Notes: a model not told the origin generated them from the letters alone. A DNA stretch of 41,653 nt from Cyanobacteria bacterium FACHB-471 (GCA_014695345.1 JACJOC010000091.1:1-41653), one strand, 5' to 3'. Positions 26,479 to 36,515 are shown, numbered from the stretch's first letter. Numbers and translations: made by a program.

Positions 26479-26677
26479 TCAAGTTTTCCGACAACTAAAT
26501 AGCCCCGCTTAATTGTCATAGATACAGAGACTAGCTCATCATCCGGCTTGTCTACACCACTGTTGAACCTTAGCAACTGAGTCGTTTTGTGCAACTTAAT
26601 GCACCGTCAGTATCGCTAATTCCTATACAAACTTCAGCGCCATACAAATTCTTCAAAACCTGTTCTTAAGGATCTAC

Positions 26678-28435
26678 ATGAGTCAAACCGAATCTTCAAC
26701 AGCCCTTAAAATTATTCCTCTGGGCGGCCTACATGAAATTGGCAAAAACACCTGCGTATTTGAAATCAACGATGAAATCGTTTTGCTCGATGCAGGGCTG
26801 GCATTTCCGACAGATGGAATGCATGGGGTGAACATTGTTCTGCCTGACATGACCTATTTGCGTGAAAATCGCCACAAGATTAAGGGCATGATTGTCACCC
26901 ACGGTCATGAGGACCACATTGGTGGCATTCCGTTTCACCTCAAGCAGTTTGACGTGCCGGTGATCTATGGACCTCGGCTAGCAATGGCTTTGCTAGAAGG
27001 CAAGTTAGAAGAAGCAGGAGTCAGCGATCGCACCGAGTTAAGAACAGTTCGCCCACGCGACATGGTGCGAATTGGTAATTCCTTCTTTGTTGAGTACATT
27101 CGCAACACTCACTCGATCGCTGACAGCTTCACGGTCGCTCTACACACCCCCGTCGGTGTAGTCATTCACACAGGAGACTTTAAGATTGACCACACCCCCG
27201 TTGATGGCGAGTTTTTCGACTTTCAAAGGCTCGCCGAGCATGGTGAAAAGGGTGTCCTTTGCCTAATCAGCGACTCAACTAACTCTGAAATACCCGGCAG
27301 CACTCCTTCTGAGCGATCGGTATTTCCCAACCTCGATCGTGTCTTTAATCAAGCAAAGGGACGGCTGCTGGTCACGACCTTTGCCTCATCCGTGCATCGC
27401 GTCAACATGATTTTGGAATTGGCGAAGAAGCATAAGCGGGTCGTCTCTGTTATCGGTCGCTCGATGCTGAATGTGATTGCTCATGCCCGCAACCTTGGCT
27501 ATATCAAGTGTGAAGATGACCTGTTTGTGCCGCTCAACATGGTCAACAAGCTGCCTGACGATCAGGTGCTAATCCTCACGACTGGCTCTCAAGGTGAGCC
27601 AATGGCTGCGATGACGCGCATCGCTAATCAGGAGCACCGTCAGGTGAAGATCCGTAAGGGCGACACGGTTGTCTTCTCTGCTAACCCAATTCCTGGCAAC
27701 ACAATCGCAGTAGTCAACACCATTGACAAGCTGATGATGCAGGGAGCCAACGTTGTCTATGGTCGCGACAAAGGCATTCACGTCTCCGGTCATGGTGCGC
27801 AGGAAGACCAGAAGCTGATGATTGCGCTCACCCGTCCTAAATTCTTCTTGCCAGTTCACGGTGAGCATCGGATGCTGGTCAAGCATTCGGAGACCGCTCA
27901 GAGCATGGGCATTCCAGCAGAGAATATGGTCATTATTAACAACGGCGACGTTGTAGAGCTAACTCCTGAGAGCATTGGCATTGGGGGTAAGGTTCCCTCT
28001 GGTATCGAATTGGTAGATGCTTCCCGCTCTGGCGTGGTGCATGAACGTGTTCTCAAAGAGCGCCAGCAGCTAGCCGAAGATGGGATCGTTACCGTAGCGG
28101 CGGCAGTAGGCTGGGAAGGTAAGCTAATTGCGAGACCGGAGGTTCACCTACGGGGCGTAGTTACGTCTGTAGAAAAGTCCCGACTGGAGAAGGCGATCGT
28201 GCAGACGATTGAGGCTCTGTTGAGCGATCGCTGGAGAGAATTTATTCACAGTTTTGGCGATGGCGAAATCGACGTAGACTGGACAAAACTTCAGGCTCAG
28301 ATCGAAACTGAACTGCGGCGACTGCTTCGCAAAGAGCTTCAGAGCAACCCACTTCTGGTATTTTTGATGCAAAGCCCAACCGCATCCTCTAGACCAGCCA
28401 AACGAGAAAGAGAAACCGCCAAAGTCGCTTCATAG
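26678..28435 (+). CDS. rnj: Ribonuclease J
   Basis: Metallo-beta-lactamase/beta-CASP ribonuclease with 5'-3' exo- and endonuclease activity in RNA decay and processing. Length is 585 residues. Metal ligands are in THGHEDH (residues 74-80), with later ligands in NTHSIADS and HTGDFKIDHTP. The beta-CASP region includes STNSEIPGSTPSE and a GSQGEPMAAMTR motif, and HVSGHGAQED is near 370. In cyanobacteria RNase J coexists with RNase E. It is followed by a strong terminator and is 200 bp from dapA. Confidence 0.96.
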   Translation: MSQTESSTALKIIPLGGLHEIGKNTCVFEINDEIVLLDAGLAFPTDGMHGVNIVLPDMTYLRENRHKIKGMIVTHGHEDHIGGIPFHLKQFDVPVIYGPRLAMALLEGKLEEAGVSDRTELRTVRPRDMVRIGNSFFVEYIRNTHSIADSFTVALHTPVGVVIHTGDFKIDHTPVDGEFFDFQRLAEHGEKGVLCLISDSTNSEIPGSTPSERSVFPNLDRVFNQAKGRLLVTTFASSVHRVNMILELAKKHKRVVSVIGRSMLNVIAHARNLGYIKCEDDLFVPLNMVNKLPDDQVLILTTGSQGEPMAAMTRIANQEHRQVKIRKGDTVVFSANPIPGNTIAVVNTIDKLMMQGANVVYGRDKGIHVSGHGAQEDQKLMIALTRPKFFLPVHGEHRMLVKHSETAQSMGIPAENMVIINNGDVVELTPESIGIGGKVPSGIELVDASRSGVVHERVLKERQQLAEDGIVTVAAAVGWEGKLIARPEVHLRGVVTSVEKSRLEKAIVQTIEALLSDRWREFIHSFGDGEIDVDWTKLQAQIETELRRLLRKELQSNPLLVFLMQSPTASSRPAKRERETAKVAS

Positions 28436-28469
28436 CGAACCTAATACCGGACAAATACAAATACTAGAT

Positions 28470-28508
28470 AAAAAAAGGAGGTGGAGCTTTGCCCCACCTC
28501 CTTTTTTT
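28470..28508. terminator. Strong terminator after rnj
   Basis: A7-GGAGGTGG (28470-28484) pairs with CCACCTCC-T7 (28494-28508) around a 9-nt loop. The symmetrical A and T tracts would allow termination in both directions. It lies 35 nt past the rnj stop. Confidence 0.95.
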
Positions 28509-28707
28509 ATCCTAATCTGGAGTGATTGGCACTATACCTACTAGGCAATACTCTATCAAGCCTTCGTGAACTTCCTGAGATTCCCTTCTTCAGTCAGTAA
28601 AAGATGGGTGATATCACTCACTCAAAATCAGTTTGAGTTGGGCATGATGATCGCGTCACCCACAGGAATCCCAATTCCGTCTCTCCATTGGAATTAAGGA
28701 AGGCACA

Positions 28708-29130
28708 ATGAAGGAATCAAACTCTTCTACTCAAAGCAGTCCTGAGCAAAGCATTTTTCTTCCAGGTTGGGTTTGGCTACCCGAAGCCGATTCTAGTCAG
28801 CCACAACACTCTACTCATACAACCGAGATCTCCGCTCCTGCTACAGAACTACTGCCAAATGCCAACAATAAGATTGACCTGTTCAAACCACTGAGGCAGT
28901 GGCTCGACCAGATCGAAATTCAGAATTCTAAACTAGCGCATCTGATTTGCAAGCTGATCCCCGCCCAGTGCCCTTTTGAACGTGATGTTGTGTTGTTTGG
29001 GCGTAAGCTCCTACATATTCCACCCATGTGCAAACTCAACCCATTTTATGAGCAGGTGGTGAGTCTGCGCTTCCGGGCGTTGTGCTACCTAGCTGACGAA
29101 TGTGGTGAAGACGTAACACCGTATTGCTGA
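28708..29130 (+). CDS. Mo-dependent nitrogenase C-terminal domain-like protein
   Basis: A 140-residue soluble protein. The variable Ser/Thr/Pro-rich N-terminal ~55 residues are followed by a conserved core: LRQWLDQIEI, LAHLICKLIPAQCPFERDVVLFGR, IPPMCKLNPFYEQVV and LADECGEDV, which I recognise as the PF06967-type domain named from cyanobacterial nitrogenase loci. The name does not mean this protein fixes nitrogen: no nif gene is nearby and members occur in non-fixers. AAGGAAGG precedes the ATG. It is convergent with rpaA. Confidence 0.85.
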   Translation: MKESNSSTQSSPEQSIFLPGWVWLPEADSSQPQHSTHTTEISAPATELLPNANNKIDLFKPLRQWLDQIEIQNSKLAHLICKLIPAQCPFERDVVLFGRKLLHIPPMCKLNPFYEQVVSLRFRALCYLADECGEDVTPYC

Positions 29131-29142
29131 AATAGGGTTGAG

Positions 29143-29889
29143 TTAAAGGACGCTTGAAGATTCTGTATCACCGCTGGTTTGCTCTGCACTAGGTAGCTCT
29201 AAACAGTAACCCGCCCCGTAAACCGTTTTGATGTAGCGGGGATGGCGGGGATCAGGCTCCAATTTTGTTCTTAGATGTCGAACATGAACTCGAATGGTTT
29301 CAATATCATCATCTGGGTCATAGCCCCAAACTTCCCTCAAAATTTCGCTAGGAGACACCGTTTGTCCATGGCGCTGAAGCAAGCAGTGTAACAGTTCAAA
29401 TTCCAGGTGTGTTAGCTTGACAGTTTTGTCAAACCAAATCGCTTCAAGTCTTTCAGGTACTAAGGTAAGAGAACCATAGCTGAGAATCTCACTGTGCTTA
29501 GCAGCCTGGGGAATGCGATCGGTTCGTCGCAGCAGCGCTCTGACTCGTGCCAGCATCTCTTCAACTTCAAAAGGCTTGGTCAAGTAGTCATCTGCGCCCG
29601 CATTAAACCCTTCAACTTTATCTCGGGTCTGTCCTAGCGCAGTCAACATTAATACAGGGATGTCAGCAGTACGCTCATCACGACGGAGACGTTGGCAGAC
29701 TGTAAAACCATCTACTTTAGGCAGCATCAGGTCTAGCATGATCAGGTCTGGCAGGAGCTGTAGCGCTAAGGCCTGACCTTTAATGCCATCTGATGCTTGA
29801 CTGACATCATAACCAGCCATTTCCAGGTTGACTGCGACTAATTCTGAAATTGCAGGGTCATCGTCGATGACGAGTATCCGAGGCATCAT
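29143..29889 (-). CDS. rpaA: Response regulator RpaA (OmpR/PhoB family, circadian output)
   Basis: DNA-binding regulator driven by the SasA kinase and the Kai clock in cyanobacteria, controlling dusk-phase genes. The receiver has Asp8-10 and phosphoacceptor Asp52 counted from the second Met ([14 protein letters not shown]), plus KPFEVEEML. The winged-helix domain has [29 protein letters not shown] and [14 protein letters not shown]. The match to RpaA of other cyanobacteria, as remembered, is close over its length, better than to RpaB. Two adjacent ATG codons are possible starts. SasA is not encoded nearby. Transcribed away from the glycosyltransferase gene. Confidence 0.88.
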   Translation of the reverse strand: MMPRILVIDDDPAISELVAVNLEMAGYDVSQASDGIKGQALALQLLPDLIMLDLMLPKVDGFTVCQRLRRDERTADIPVLMLTALGQTRDKVEGFNAGADDYLTKPFEVEEMLARVRALLRRTDRIPQAAKHSEILSYGSLTLVPERLEAIWFDKTVKLTHLEFELLHCLLQRHGQTVSPSEILREVWGYDPDDDIETIRVHVRHLRTKLEPDPRHPRYIKTVYGAGYCLELPSAEQTSGDTESSSVL

Positions 29890-30237
29890 TAAATAATTGC
29901 GATGGGTGGTTTTTTGTAAACTGATCCAGAGACTTATGTAGGAAAAAGAAGATTCCTGTACAGATTATAAGCAAGGATTCTAAATTCTTTCTGAGGAATA
30001 TGGACCTAACTTAAAAGTTTTGATTTTCTAATAGAAGGATCTTGCTTCACTGTGCTTTTAGCTACTGAGAGTGGTAGCGATGGTAGTGTAAGCCTTCAGA
30101 TTTGAAGAAGCGACACCTCAGATTTGTCTGAGGTGAAACAGCAGCAAATTCTAGACTCAGGCAGAGACCTCATCAACTCGTATACGGATAAGCTAGAAGC
30201 TGAAACACCGAACTCCAGACGATGTTGAGGTAAGTTT
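29890..30237. other. Divergent intergenic region rpaA-glycosyltransferase with two hairpins
   Basis: This 348-bp region contains CTTCA-GATT-TGAAG (30094-30107) and, next to it, CACCTCAGA-TTTG-TCTGAGGTG (30114-30135), a perfect 9-bp stem with a tetraloop. Both carry the motif TCAGATTTG. They lie about 100-140 nt before the glycosyltransferase start and could be in its 5' UTR. No ORF is credible. Confidence 0.55.
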
Positions 30238-31524
30238 TTGATCCTATTGATTGCATCTGCTTTGGCTCTAATGGGAGCGCTAGCTTACTGGTCTAAGCTG
30301 CGCCACGCAATTCATGAAGCTCCTCAACTTCATAAGCGATTTAGAAGTAATGACAGAGAACTGGAGATTGTACAGAATGATCCTGTTCAGGCTGACCTAC
30401 TTGCACAGCCTAAACAGACAGAGGGCACTGTCGTTTCTGTCATCGTTCCAGCTTACAACGAGGTTGAGAATATTCAGGACTGCCTCACCTCTATTTTAGA
30501 CAGTACGGTACTCTCGGCTGAAGTTTTGGAGGTTTGGGCTGTAGATGACCAGTCTACAGATGAGACGTTGGCGATCGCCCACGCTCTTCAGCAGCAGCGC
30601 CACGATCCCCAGCTCAAGGTGCTAGCCGGACAGCCTAAACCGGAAGGGGAAGGGTGGGTAGGGAAGAATTGGGCTTGTACTCAAGCAGCTGAGCAAGCCA
30701 GGGGAGATTTTCTGCTGTTCCTAGATGCAGATGTTCGACTTAAGCCAGGAGCGATTGAAACTGCCATTCATGAAGCTCAACAAGAACAAATTGATCTGTT
30801 AAGCTGTGGTCCCGCAATCATTTGCGGTTGTTTAGCAGAATGGCTGGTACAACCGCTAATTATCAGCACGATTTTAGTTGGATTCAACTTTCAAGCGGTC
30901 AATGATCCCCAAACTGAGACAGCTTTTGCAGCTGGTCCATTCATGTTTTTTCGACGTTCTGCTTACGAGAAAATTGGTGGACATCGAGCTGTTGCGGGTG
31001 AGGTAGTCGAAGATGTAGAGCTATCGCGGCGAGTCAAATCAAGTGGGCTGAAGCTGCGCTATCTATTGGGATCAGAGCTTGCTGCTGTACGGATGTATCG
31101 CTCTTGGAATGCGCTGTGGGAAGGCTGGACGAAAAATCTGTATGCAGGTTCTGGGCGTAATTTGGGCGCAATGCTTTCCTTTATTGGACTAATTCTATTG
31201 GTCTGCACGGTGCCTTGGGCAGTGCTATTGGTTGCGCTGGTGAAGTTTCTTTGGGTAGGTTTGAGTATTAGGGAAGGACTGGCGATCGCCCTCTCTGTCA
31301 TCACAATCAGTTTGCAGTACGACGTGCGACGACGCAGTGCGACGGTTTCTCAAATTCCGCCACGTTACTGGTGGTTGACAGGGGTGGGAGGAGTGCTGGT
31401 GGGGGCAATCGCCCTCGGCTCTATCATCAAAACTGAAACCGGATGGGGATGGACTTGGCGAGGCAGGTCTTTGAAGCAAATTCAGGAGATCGGATCTAAA
31501 TTCAACTCCTCATTCATAGAGTGA
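30238..31524 (+). CDS. Family 2 glycosyltransferase, membrane-associated (CruG-like candidate)
   Basis: A 428-residue GT2 enzyme with an N-terminal hydrophobic segment (residues 1-17), a GT-A catalytic core, and three to four C-terminal membrane segments. Core motifs are VSVIVPAYNEVENI, VDDQSTDETL, GWVGKNWACTQAA, the metal-binding DAD in LFLDADVRL, and GEVVEDVELSRRVK. Proteins with this GWVGKNWAC pattern include carotenoid glycosyltransferases such as CruG and hopanoid-linked HpnB types. The adjacent crtQ block makes a carotenoid substrate attractive but not proven. The start is a TTG at 30238 preceded by GAGG; no better ATG is in frame nearby. Confidence 0.82.
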   Translation: MILLIASALALMGALAYWSKLRHAIHEAPQLHKRFRSNDRELEIVQNDPVQADLLAQPKQTEGTVVSVIVPAYNEVENIQDCLTSILDSTVLSAEVLEVWAVDDQSTDETLAIAHALQQQRHDPQLKVLAGQPKPEGEGWVGKNWACTQAAEQARGDFLLFLDADVRLKPGAIETAIHEAQQEQIDLLSCGPAIICGCLAEWLVQPLIISTILVGFNFQAVNDPQTETAFAAGPFMFFRRSAYEKIGGHRAVAGEVVEDVELSRRVKSSGLKLRYLLGSELAAVRMYRSWNALWEGWTKNLYAGSGRNLGAMLSFIGLILLVCTVPWAVLLVALVKFLWVGLSIREGLAIALSVITISLQYDVRRRSATVSQIPPRYWWLTGVGGVLVGAIALGSIIKTETGWGWTWRGRSLKQIQEIGSKFNSSFIE

Positions 31525-31626
31525 ACGCAATTCGGCGATCGGATTCAACGCCTTGAGCCCCTCTTGGATCGCCCTCAGCACGTCCACTTCTGGAATTTTG
31601 TAGATTTCCGGCAGAAGCTTTAGTTT
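31513..31626 (-). other. In-frame open extension after the SRPBCC stop codon
   Basis: Directly beyond the TAG at 31627-31629 the same frame stays open for 38 codons to a TGA at 31510-31512. It reads like protein (KLLPEIYKIPEVDVLRAIQEG, then LKALNPIAELRSLYE). It has no start codon of its own and overlaps the last bases of the glycosyltransferase gene. It may be the remnant of a longer protein or of a lost neighbouring gene. Confidence 0.35.
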
Positions 31627-32082
31627 CTAAACCTGTTCTTTTTGAGCTTGGGCATTTAGCGCATATTCCTTAAAACGCTCTAAATCTGCCTGAATGGTGG
31701 ACTCGACAACGCGTCCCAAAAAGAGGTTGTCCATCAGTCGCCCTAGCCAACCCGGAATTGCGTAGGCGACAGTTAGCTTCACGATGCTGCTGTCGCCCCG
31801 GTCATAAAAGCGGATTGCGCCTCGGTTGGGCAAGCCATCAACTGATTCCCACTCGATGATCTGGTGGGGTATGACTTTGAGAATTCGCGAAAGCCAGCTG
31901 AATTCCAAACCACCTGTGGCGAGTTTCCAGCGTGACAATTCGGGATTATCATCCAGTACTTTGACGGAATCGATCCATTTCATCCAGCGGGGCATTTGCT
32001 CCAGGTCAGACCAGAGACTCCACACCAATTCCATCGGTGTTTCTACTTCAACCTGGACGCTGTGTTCTAACCATTCAGGCAT
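31627..32082 (-). CDS. SRPBCC family protein (polyketide cyclase/dehydrase-like)
   Basis: A 151-residue START/Bet v1-fold protein. VEVETPMELVWSLWSDLEQMPRWMKWIDSVKVLDD is the typical first strand and helix of the family, followed by WKLATGGLEFSWLSRI and HQIIEWESVDGLPNRGAIRFYD. Such proteins bind hydrophobic ligands. A SRPBCC gene next to crtQ is a recurrent arrangement in cyanobacteria, so a role in carotenoid binding or desaturation is plausible but unproven. It lies 106 bp after crtQ on the same strand. Confidence 0.9.
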   Translation of the reverse strand: MPEWLEHSVQVEVETPMELVWSLWSDLEQMPRWMKWIDSVKVLDDNPELSRWKLATGGLEFSWLSRILKVIPHQIIEWESVDGLPNRGAIRFYDRGDSSIVKLTVAYAIPGWLGRLMDNLFLGRVVESTIQADLERFKEYALNAQAQKEQV

Positions 32083-32188
32083 AGGGGGGAGGGAATGAAG
32101 GATGGGGGATAAAGGATGAAAGGCAACTGAAGATTCGGAACTAGAAGCTGTCGGCAGCGAGAAATTTTCAGTTCGGCACTTTCAAATT

Positions 32189-33628
32189 TTATGGTTCCAG
32201 AATTGCTTTTGCGGCTTGCCGACCTGAAATCGTTGCCCCTTCCATGCTATCGATGTAGTCTTGCTGGGTGTAACTGCCCGCAAGGAAGAAGTTGGAGATG
32301 GGAGTTTTTTGGGCTGGGCGATAGGGGTCCATACCGGGTGCTTCGCGGTAGAGCGATTGGGCTAGCTTGACGACACTATACCAGGTCATGTTTAGCTCGT
32401 GGGAGGAGGGGAAGAGGTCATGCACCTGTTTGAGGACGTGTTGGGCGATCGCTTCATTATTCTGCTTGATGAAGGGGTCACCCGGAGTTAATACCACCTG
32501 CAACAAGGAACCCTGACCTTCGCGGTAGTAATCTCCGGGGCTGGTCAGTGCCATATCTGCAAAGCAAGAAAAGTCTGCATCCGGCGTGTACAGCAAGTTG
32601 TCCATCCCAGCGGCATGATCAAGCTGCTTGCGTTCAGCGTCGTTGTGCAGTTCTGTCACCCAGCCGTCAAAGCGAAGCTGCACTGTCGCGACTGGCACAG
32701 CATCTAATTTATAAATGTTGTCAAACTCAGACCACTGTCGCCACTCAGAAGGCAAAAGCCGTTGAATTCCAGGTACATCACAGGCGCAGACGTATTTGTC
32801 GGCCGTGATTGTTTCCTGTTCTTCTCCTTTGGCAATAACCAAACCAGTCACTCGCGTCTGTGCGCCTTCTCCTTCAAATAAAATCTGTCGTACACTTCGA
32901 CGGGTATGGATTTTGGTGCCTCGTGCTTCCAAGTAGTCAATGATGGGTTTGTGCAAATATTCGTAGGGTGACCCTTCCAGCATTCGCAAGATTGAGGCTT
33001 CCGTCTTGGCAGCAAAGAACTGGAAGATGGTCAGCATACAGCGAGCAGAAATGTTTTCCGTGTCGATGAAGCCCAACGCATAGGCGATTGGATTCCACAT
33101 GCGCTTGAGGCTGCCGTTAGAGCCACCGTGACTGCGAAACCAGTCGGCAAAACTGATTCTGTCGAGGTCACGAATGGTTTTCATTGCGCCATCAAAGTCA
33201 ATCAAACCTCGCACGAGGGGACTGGTACCGAGAGCGATCGCATTCTGAGCCTTGTCTTGAAGCGAAAGCTGGGAGGTCGTGAAAAATGCCTTTAACCCGT
33301 TGAACGGTGCCCCGGTGATGAAGCGAAAGTCTAACGCTCCGGTTTGCCCGCCCCGGTTTACAAAGGTGTGGGTGTGTTCTTTGAGGCGTAGGTTGGCGAT
33401 CGCCCCTACCTTTTCCATCAGCGCAAACAGGTTGTAATAGCAGCCAAAGAAGACATGCAGCCCCATTTCAATATGGTTGCCGTCTGGGTCCACCCAGCTT
33501 CCGACTTTGCCGCCAACAAAGGGGCGCGATTCAAAAATTTCTACCTCATGCCCGGCATCTACTAAATCAACGGCAGTCGCCATGCCTGCCAGACCTGCTC
33601 CAACGATCGCAACTCGCATTCTGTTCAT
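32189..33628 (-). CDS. crtQ: 9,9'-di-cis-zeta-carotene desaturase
   Basis: Plant-type zeta-carotene desaturase converting zeta-carotene through neurosporene to prolycopene, at the membrane. The 479-residue flavoprotein starts with the dinucleotide-binding motif [21 protein letters not shown] and FESR, then [28 protein letters not shown], which distinguishes ZDS/PDS enzymes. The C-terminus has [27 protein letters not shown], the carotenoid-oxidoreductase signature. AAAGGA lies 9 nt before the ATG. Upstream, 45 bp away on the same strand, is a TetR gene; downstream is the SRPBCC gene. Confidence 0.95.
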   Translation of the reverse strand: MNRMRVAIVGAGLAGMATAVDLVDAGHEVEIFESRPFVGGKVGSWVDPDGNHIEMGLHVFFGCYYNLFALMEKVGAIANLRLKEHTHTFVNRGGQTGALDFRFITGAPFNGLKAFFTTSQLSLQDKAQNAIALGTSPLVRGLIDFDGAMKTIRDLDRISFADWFRSHGGSNGSLKRMWNPIAYALGFIDTENISARCMLTIFQFFAAKTEASILRMLEGSPYEYLHKPIIDYLEARGTKIHTRRSVRQILFEGEGAQTRVTGLVIAKGEEQETITADKYVCACDVPGIQRLLPSEWRQWSEFDNIYKLDAVPVATVQLRFDGWVTELHNDAERKQLDHAAGMDNLLYTPDADFSCFADMALTSPGDYYREGQGSLLQVVLTPGDPFIKQNNEAIAQHVLKQVHDLFPSSHELNMTWYSVVKLAQSLYREAPGMDPYRPAQKTPISNFFLAGSYTQQDYIDSMEGATISGRQAAKAILEP

Positions 33629-33673
33629 CTTTAAGATTCCTTTGCATAGTGTAGTGGAAATGGGGATTAGGGA

Positions 33674-34324
33674 TTAGGGCTTGGGAGGCGGGTCAGGAAA
33701 GAGGGGGTGCAGGTAGCGGGTTAGTAGGGTTTTGGTTTCGGACATGACTTGTTGGCGAAAGGCTTCGGTTTGGGTGAGGGAGAGAATTTGAAGTGACCCA
33801 GCAGTTTCGACGCTAATCAAGGCTACTAGTCTGATTTGTTCGGGGGAAAGGGTGGATTGCCTTGCAGCCAGAAACTTCTCCAGGTGTAGGGCAATTTCGG
33901 AGTCGAGCCGTTTGTCTAACTTCTGCAAGTCTGGTGATAGGCGCGTTTGAGCGAATACGACCTGATACCCTGGCTGAGTAATGTAAAACTGCTCGAAATC
34001 GTCAACTGCCTCATTAATTACTTGAGTTAAGGGCAAATGCGACAGAGCGGGATCAAACGCTTCTGCCAAAACTTTTCGTAGCTGCTCAGCGTAGGATTCG
34101 GCTAGGGCGTAGAGAATGGCGGACTTGTCTGGGAAGAAGCGGTAAAGGGAGCCGATTGAGGTGCTAGCTCGGGTGGCGATCGCCTCCGTAGAGGCTTTCT
34201 CATAGCCCACTTCGGCAAAGACCTGCGCCGCTGCTTCTAAAATACGGTTAAACCGTTCCTGACTGCGAGTTTGCCGAGGTAAATGGCGCAAGGATTCGGA
34301 GCCAGGTGACGGCGGAGTGGTCAT
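33674..34324 (-). CDS. TetR/AcrR family transcriptional regulator
   Basis: A 216-residue repressor-type protein. The N-terminal DNA-binding domain is at about residues 18-65 (RFNRILEAAAQVFAEVGYEKASTEAIATRASTS, then IGSLYRFFPDKSAILYALAE), typical TetR. The C-terminal ligand-binding domain is helical, with VINEAVDDFEQFY and PEQIRLVALISVETAG. The ligand is unknown. Two inverted copies of an operator-like 19-mer lie just upstream, suggesting autoregulation; because crtQ follows at 45 bp, the same promoter may influence crtQ. Confidence 0.92.
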   Translation of the reverse strand: MTTPPSPGSESLRHLPRQTRSQERFNRILEAAAQVFAEVGYEKASTEAIATRASTSIGSLYRFFPDKSAILYALAESYAEQLRKVLAEAFDPALSHLPLTQVINEAVDDFEQFYITQPGYQVVFAQTRLSPDLQKLDKRLDSEIALHLEKFLAARQSTLSPEQIRLVALISVETAGSLQILSLTQTEAFRQQVMSETKTLLTRYLHPLFPDPPPKP

Positions 34325-34347
34325 GCCAAAATTTTGTGCTCATAAAA

Positions 34348-34403
34348 ATCGTGAGGATTTTTCACGTTCTCAGCATATCACAAACATGAGAAATCCTCAC
34401 GAT
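34348..34403. promoter_or_regulatory. Two inverted operator-like 19-mers upstream of the TetR gene
   Basis: CATGAGAAATCCTCACGAT at 34385-34403 and, on the other strand, CGTGAAAAATCCTCACGAT at 34366-34348 match at 17 of 19 positions. Each has the TGA-n-TCA dyad expected for a TetR dimer. The proximal copy is 24 nt before the TetR ATG. Confidence 0.7.
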
Positions 34404-34571
34404 CTAATTCTCGCTCCTCTAGTTCTCAGTCCATCCCTTTACGGGTAAGCCTAAGAACTAGGGGAACGGTATTTCTACACGAAAAATTTATTCTGAAAGC
34501 TACCCAGGTTCAATTTTAATAAGCCAAACTAGTGGCGATCTATACCTATATTTTGGTGCTCACTTGTCACT

Positions 34572-34985
34572 ATGAAGAAAAGCCAACCTGCACGTTACAG
34601 CACACCCGATCGCCAAGCTGCAACTCGCTCTCGGCAAAATATTACTGCGTTTGCTTATCTTGCCGGTGTATTTGTAGTGGGCGTAGTTGTGATTTTATTT
34701 GTTCAAGGGCGATTGGTAATTGGGGGCGTGCCCTCGGGCATCATTATGGAATTTTTACAGGATGACCTTGCTCGTTCGGCTTACTTCAGCGGCAACAGCA
34801 CAGCACTCCACGATCGCCTGGATGAGATAGGCATCGAGGAAGCAATGAAAGATTATTACCGTCCCCAAATTTCCGATGAGGTGGTACTAGATCAACATAT
34901 CCACCAAATTTTGTATGACCGCACGGGCTATGTCGGTGAAGACTATCAGGTCAATGGCGGAGTTTTGGTGTTAAAGGACGATTAG
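34572..34985 (+). CDS. Small single-pass membrane protein, hypothetical
   Basis: A 137-residue protein with a basic N-terminus ([21 protein letters not shown]), one hydrophobic segment at about residues 25-46 ([20 protein letters not shown]) and a ~90-residue acidic, mostly helical region ([39 protein letters not shown]). By the positive-inside rule the short N-terminus is cytoplasmic and the C-terminal domain is in the periplasm or lumen. No family recognised. Its last 15 bp overlap the end of the convergent AtzH-like gene. Confidence 0.7.
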   Translation: MKKSQPARYSTPDRQAATRSRQNITAFAYLAGVFVVGVVVILFVQGRLVIGGVPSGIIMEFLQDDLARSAYFSGNSTALHDRLDEIGIEEAMKDYYRPQISDEVVLDQHIHQILYDRTGYVGEDYQVNGGVLVLKDD

Positions 34986-35348
34986 AGACACGTGGGCACT
35001 AACCACACGCCAGCCCTCAGGAGTTCTGAGCCAGGTTTGGCTTTGTCGCCCAATCTTGTCGGAGCCTTGCCGCTGAAATTCAGTGTTTGCAGTTGCAAAG
35101 TCTTGTCCGTATGTGGTGATCACCGTGTTCTTCAAGGCGCGACTAAGATTAGCATCAGGGCGATTAGCGCGGAAGGTGGCAATCGCCTCATAACCATACA
35201 AATTCTCAGTTACACCATAGCGAATAGTGTGAGCGCTATTCCAAAACAACTCATCTAATACAGCTACATTATTGCTAACAAGAGCAGCTTCATAGCGTTG
35301 AAAGGCTGCCGTCACTTCTGCAACCACTTCAGGGAGATTGATTTGCAT
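34971..35348 (-). CDS. AtzH-like/DUF3225 protein (HpxZ-type, NTF2-like fold)
   Basis: A 125-residue protein resembling Hpx[34 protein letters not shown], the [21 protein letters not shown] segment, and [21 protein letters not shown] at the end. It is an NTF2/SnoaL-like fold. In Klebsiella HpxZ is encoded with oxalurate-catabolism genes; in Pseudomonas AtzH stabilises or assists an amidase pathway. No amidase or purine-catabolic gene is adjacent, so the role is open. Convergent overlap of 15 bp with the membrane-protein gene. Confidence 0.85.
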   Translation of the reverse strand: MQINLPEVVAEVTAAFQRYEAALVSNNVAVLDELFWNSAHTIRYGVTENLYGYEAIATFRANRPDANLSRALKNTVITTYGQDFATANTEFQRQGSDKIGRQSQTWLRTPEGWRVVSAHVSLIVL

Positions 35349-35406
35349 GAATCCTTAAGGGTGAAAGTGATGACTAAAATATCATCATTCCTGTTTATAG
35401 ATAGAA

Positions 35407-35448
35407 CTGTGTGAACCGATTTTGATTAGTCAGAATCGATTCACACAG
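35407..35448. terminator. Long hairpin after the five-gene operon
   Basis: Arms 35407-35421 (CTGTGTGAACCGATT) and 35434-35448 pair at 14 of 15 positions around a 12-nt loop, 21 nt beyond the aldo/keto reductase stop. No clear U-tract follows on either strand, so it may stabilise the 3' end or be a weak terminator shared by two same-strand units. Confidence 0.55.
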
Positions 35449-35469
35449 GAAGTGTTCTCAGAAAGTGTT

Positions 35470-36450
<981 letters not shown>

Positions 36451-36515
36451 TGTTATGTTCCTATTATTTTCCTAATCGTTATGTTCCTAACTGACTCAAC
36501 AACTGACTCAGTTAA

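Noticed and set aside
28708-29130. Evidence of nitrogen fixation
   Set aside because: Only the Mo-dependent nitrogenase C-terminal-like domain is present; no nif structural or assembly gene is nearby, and this domain is found in non-fixers.
34532-34765. 77-codon ORF overlapping the start of the small membrane protein
   Set aside because: It is Cys-rich, shifted in frame against a coherent protein with a signal-anchor, and lacks a ribosome site.
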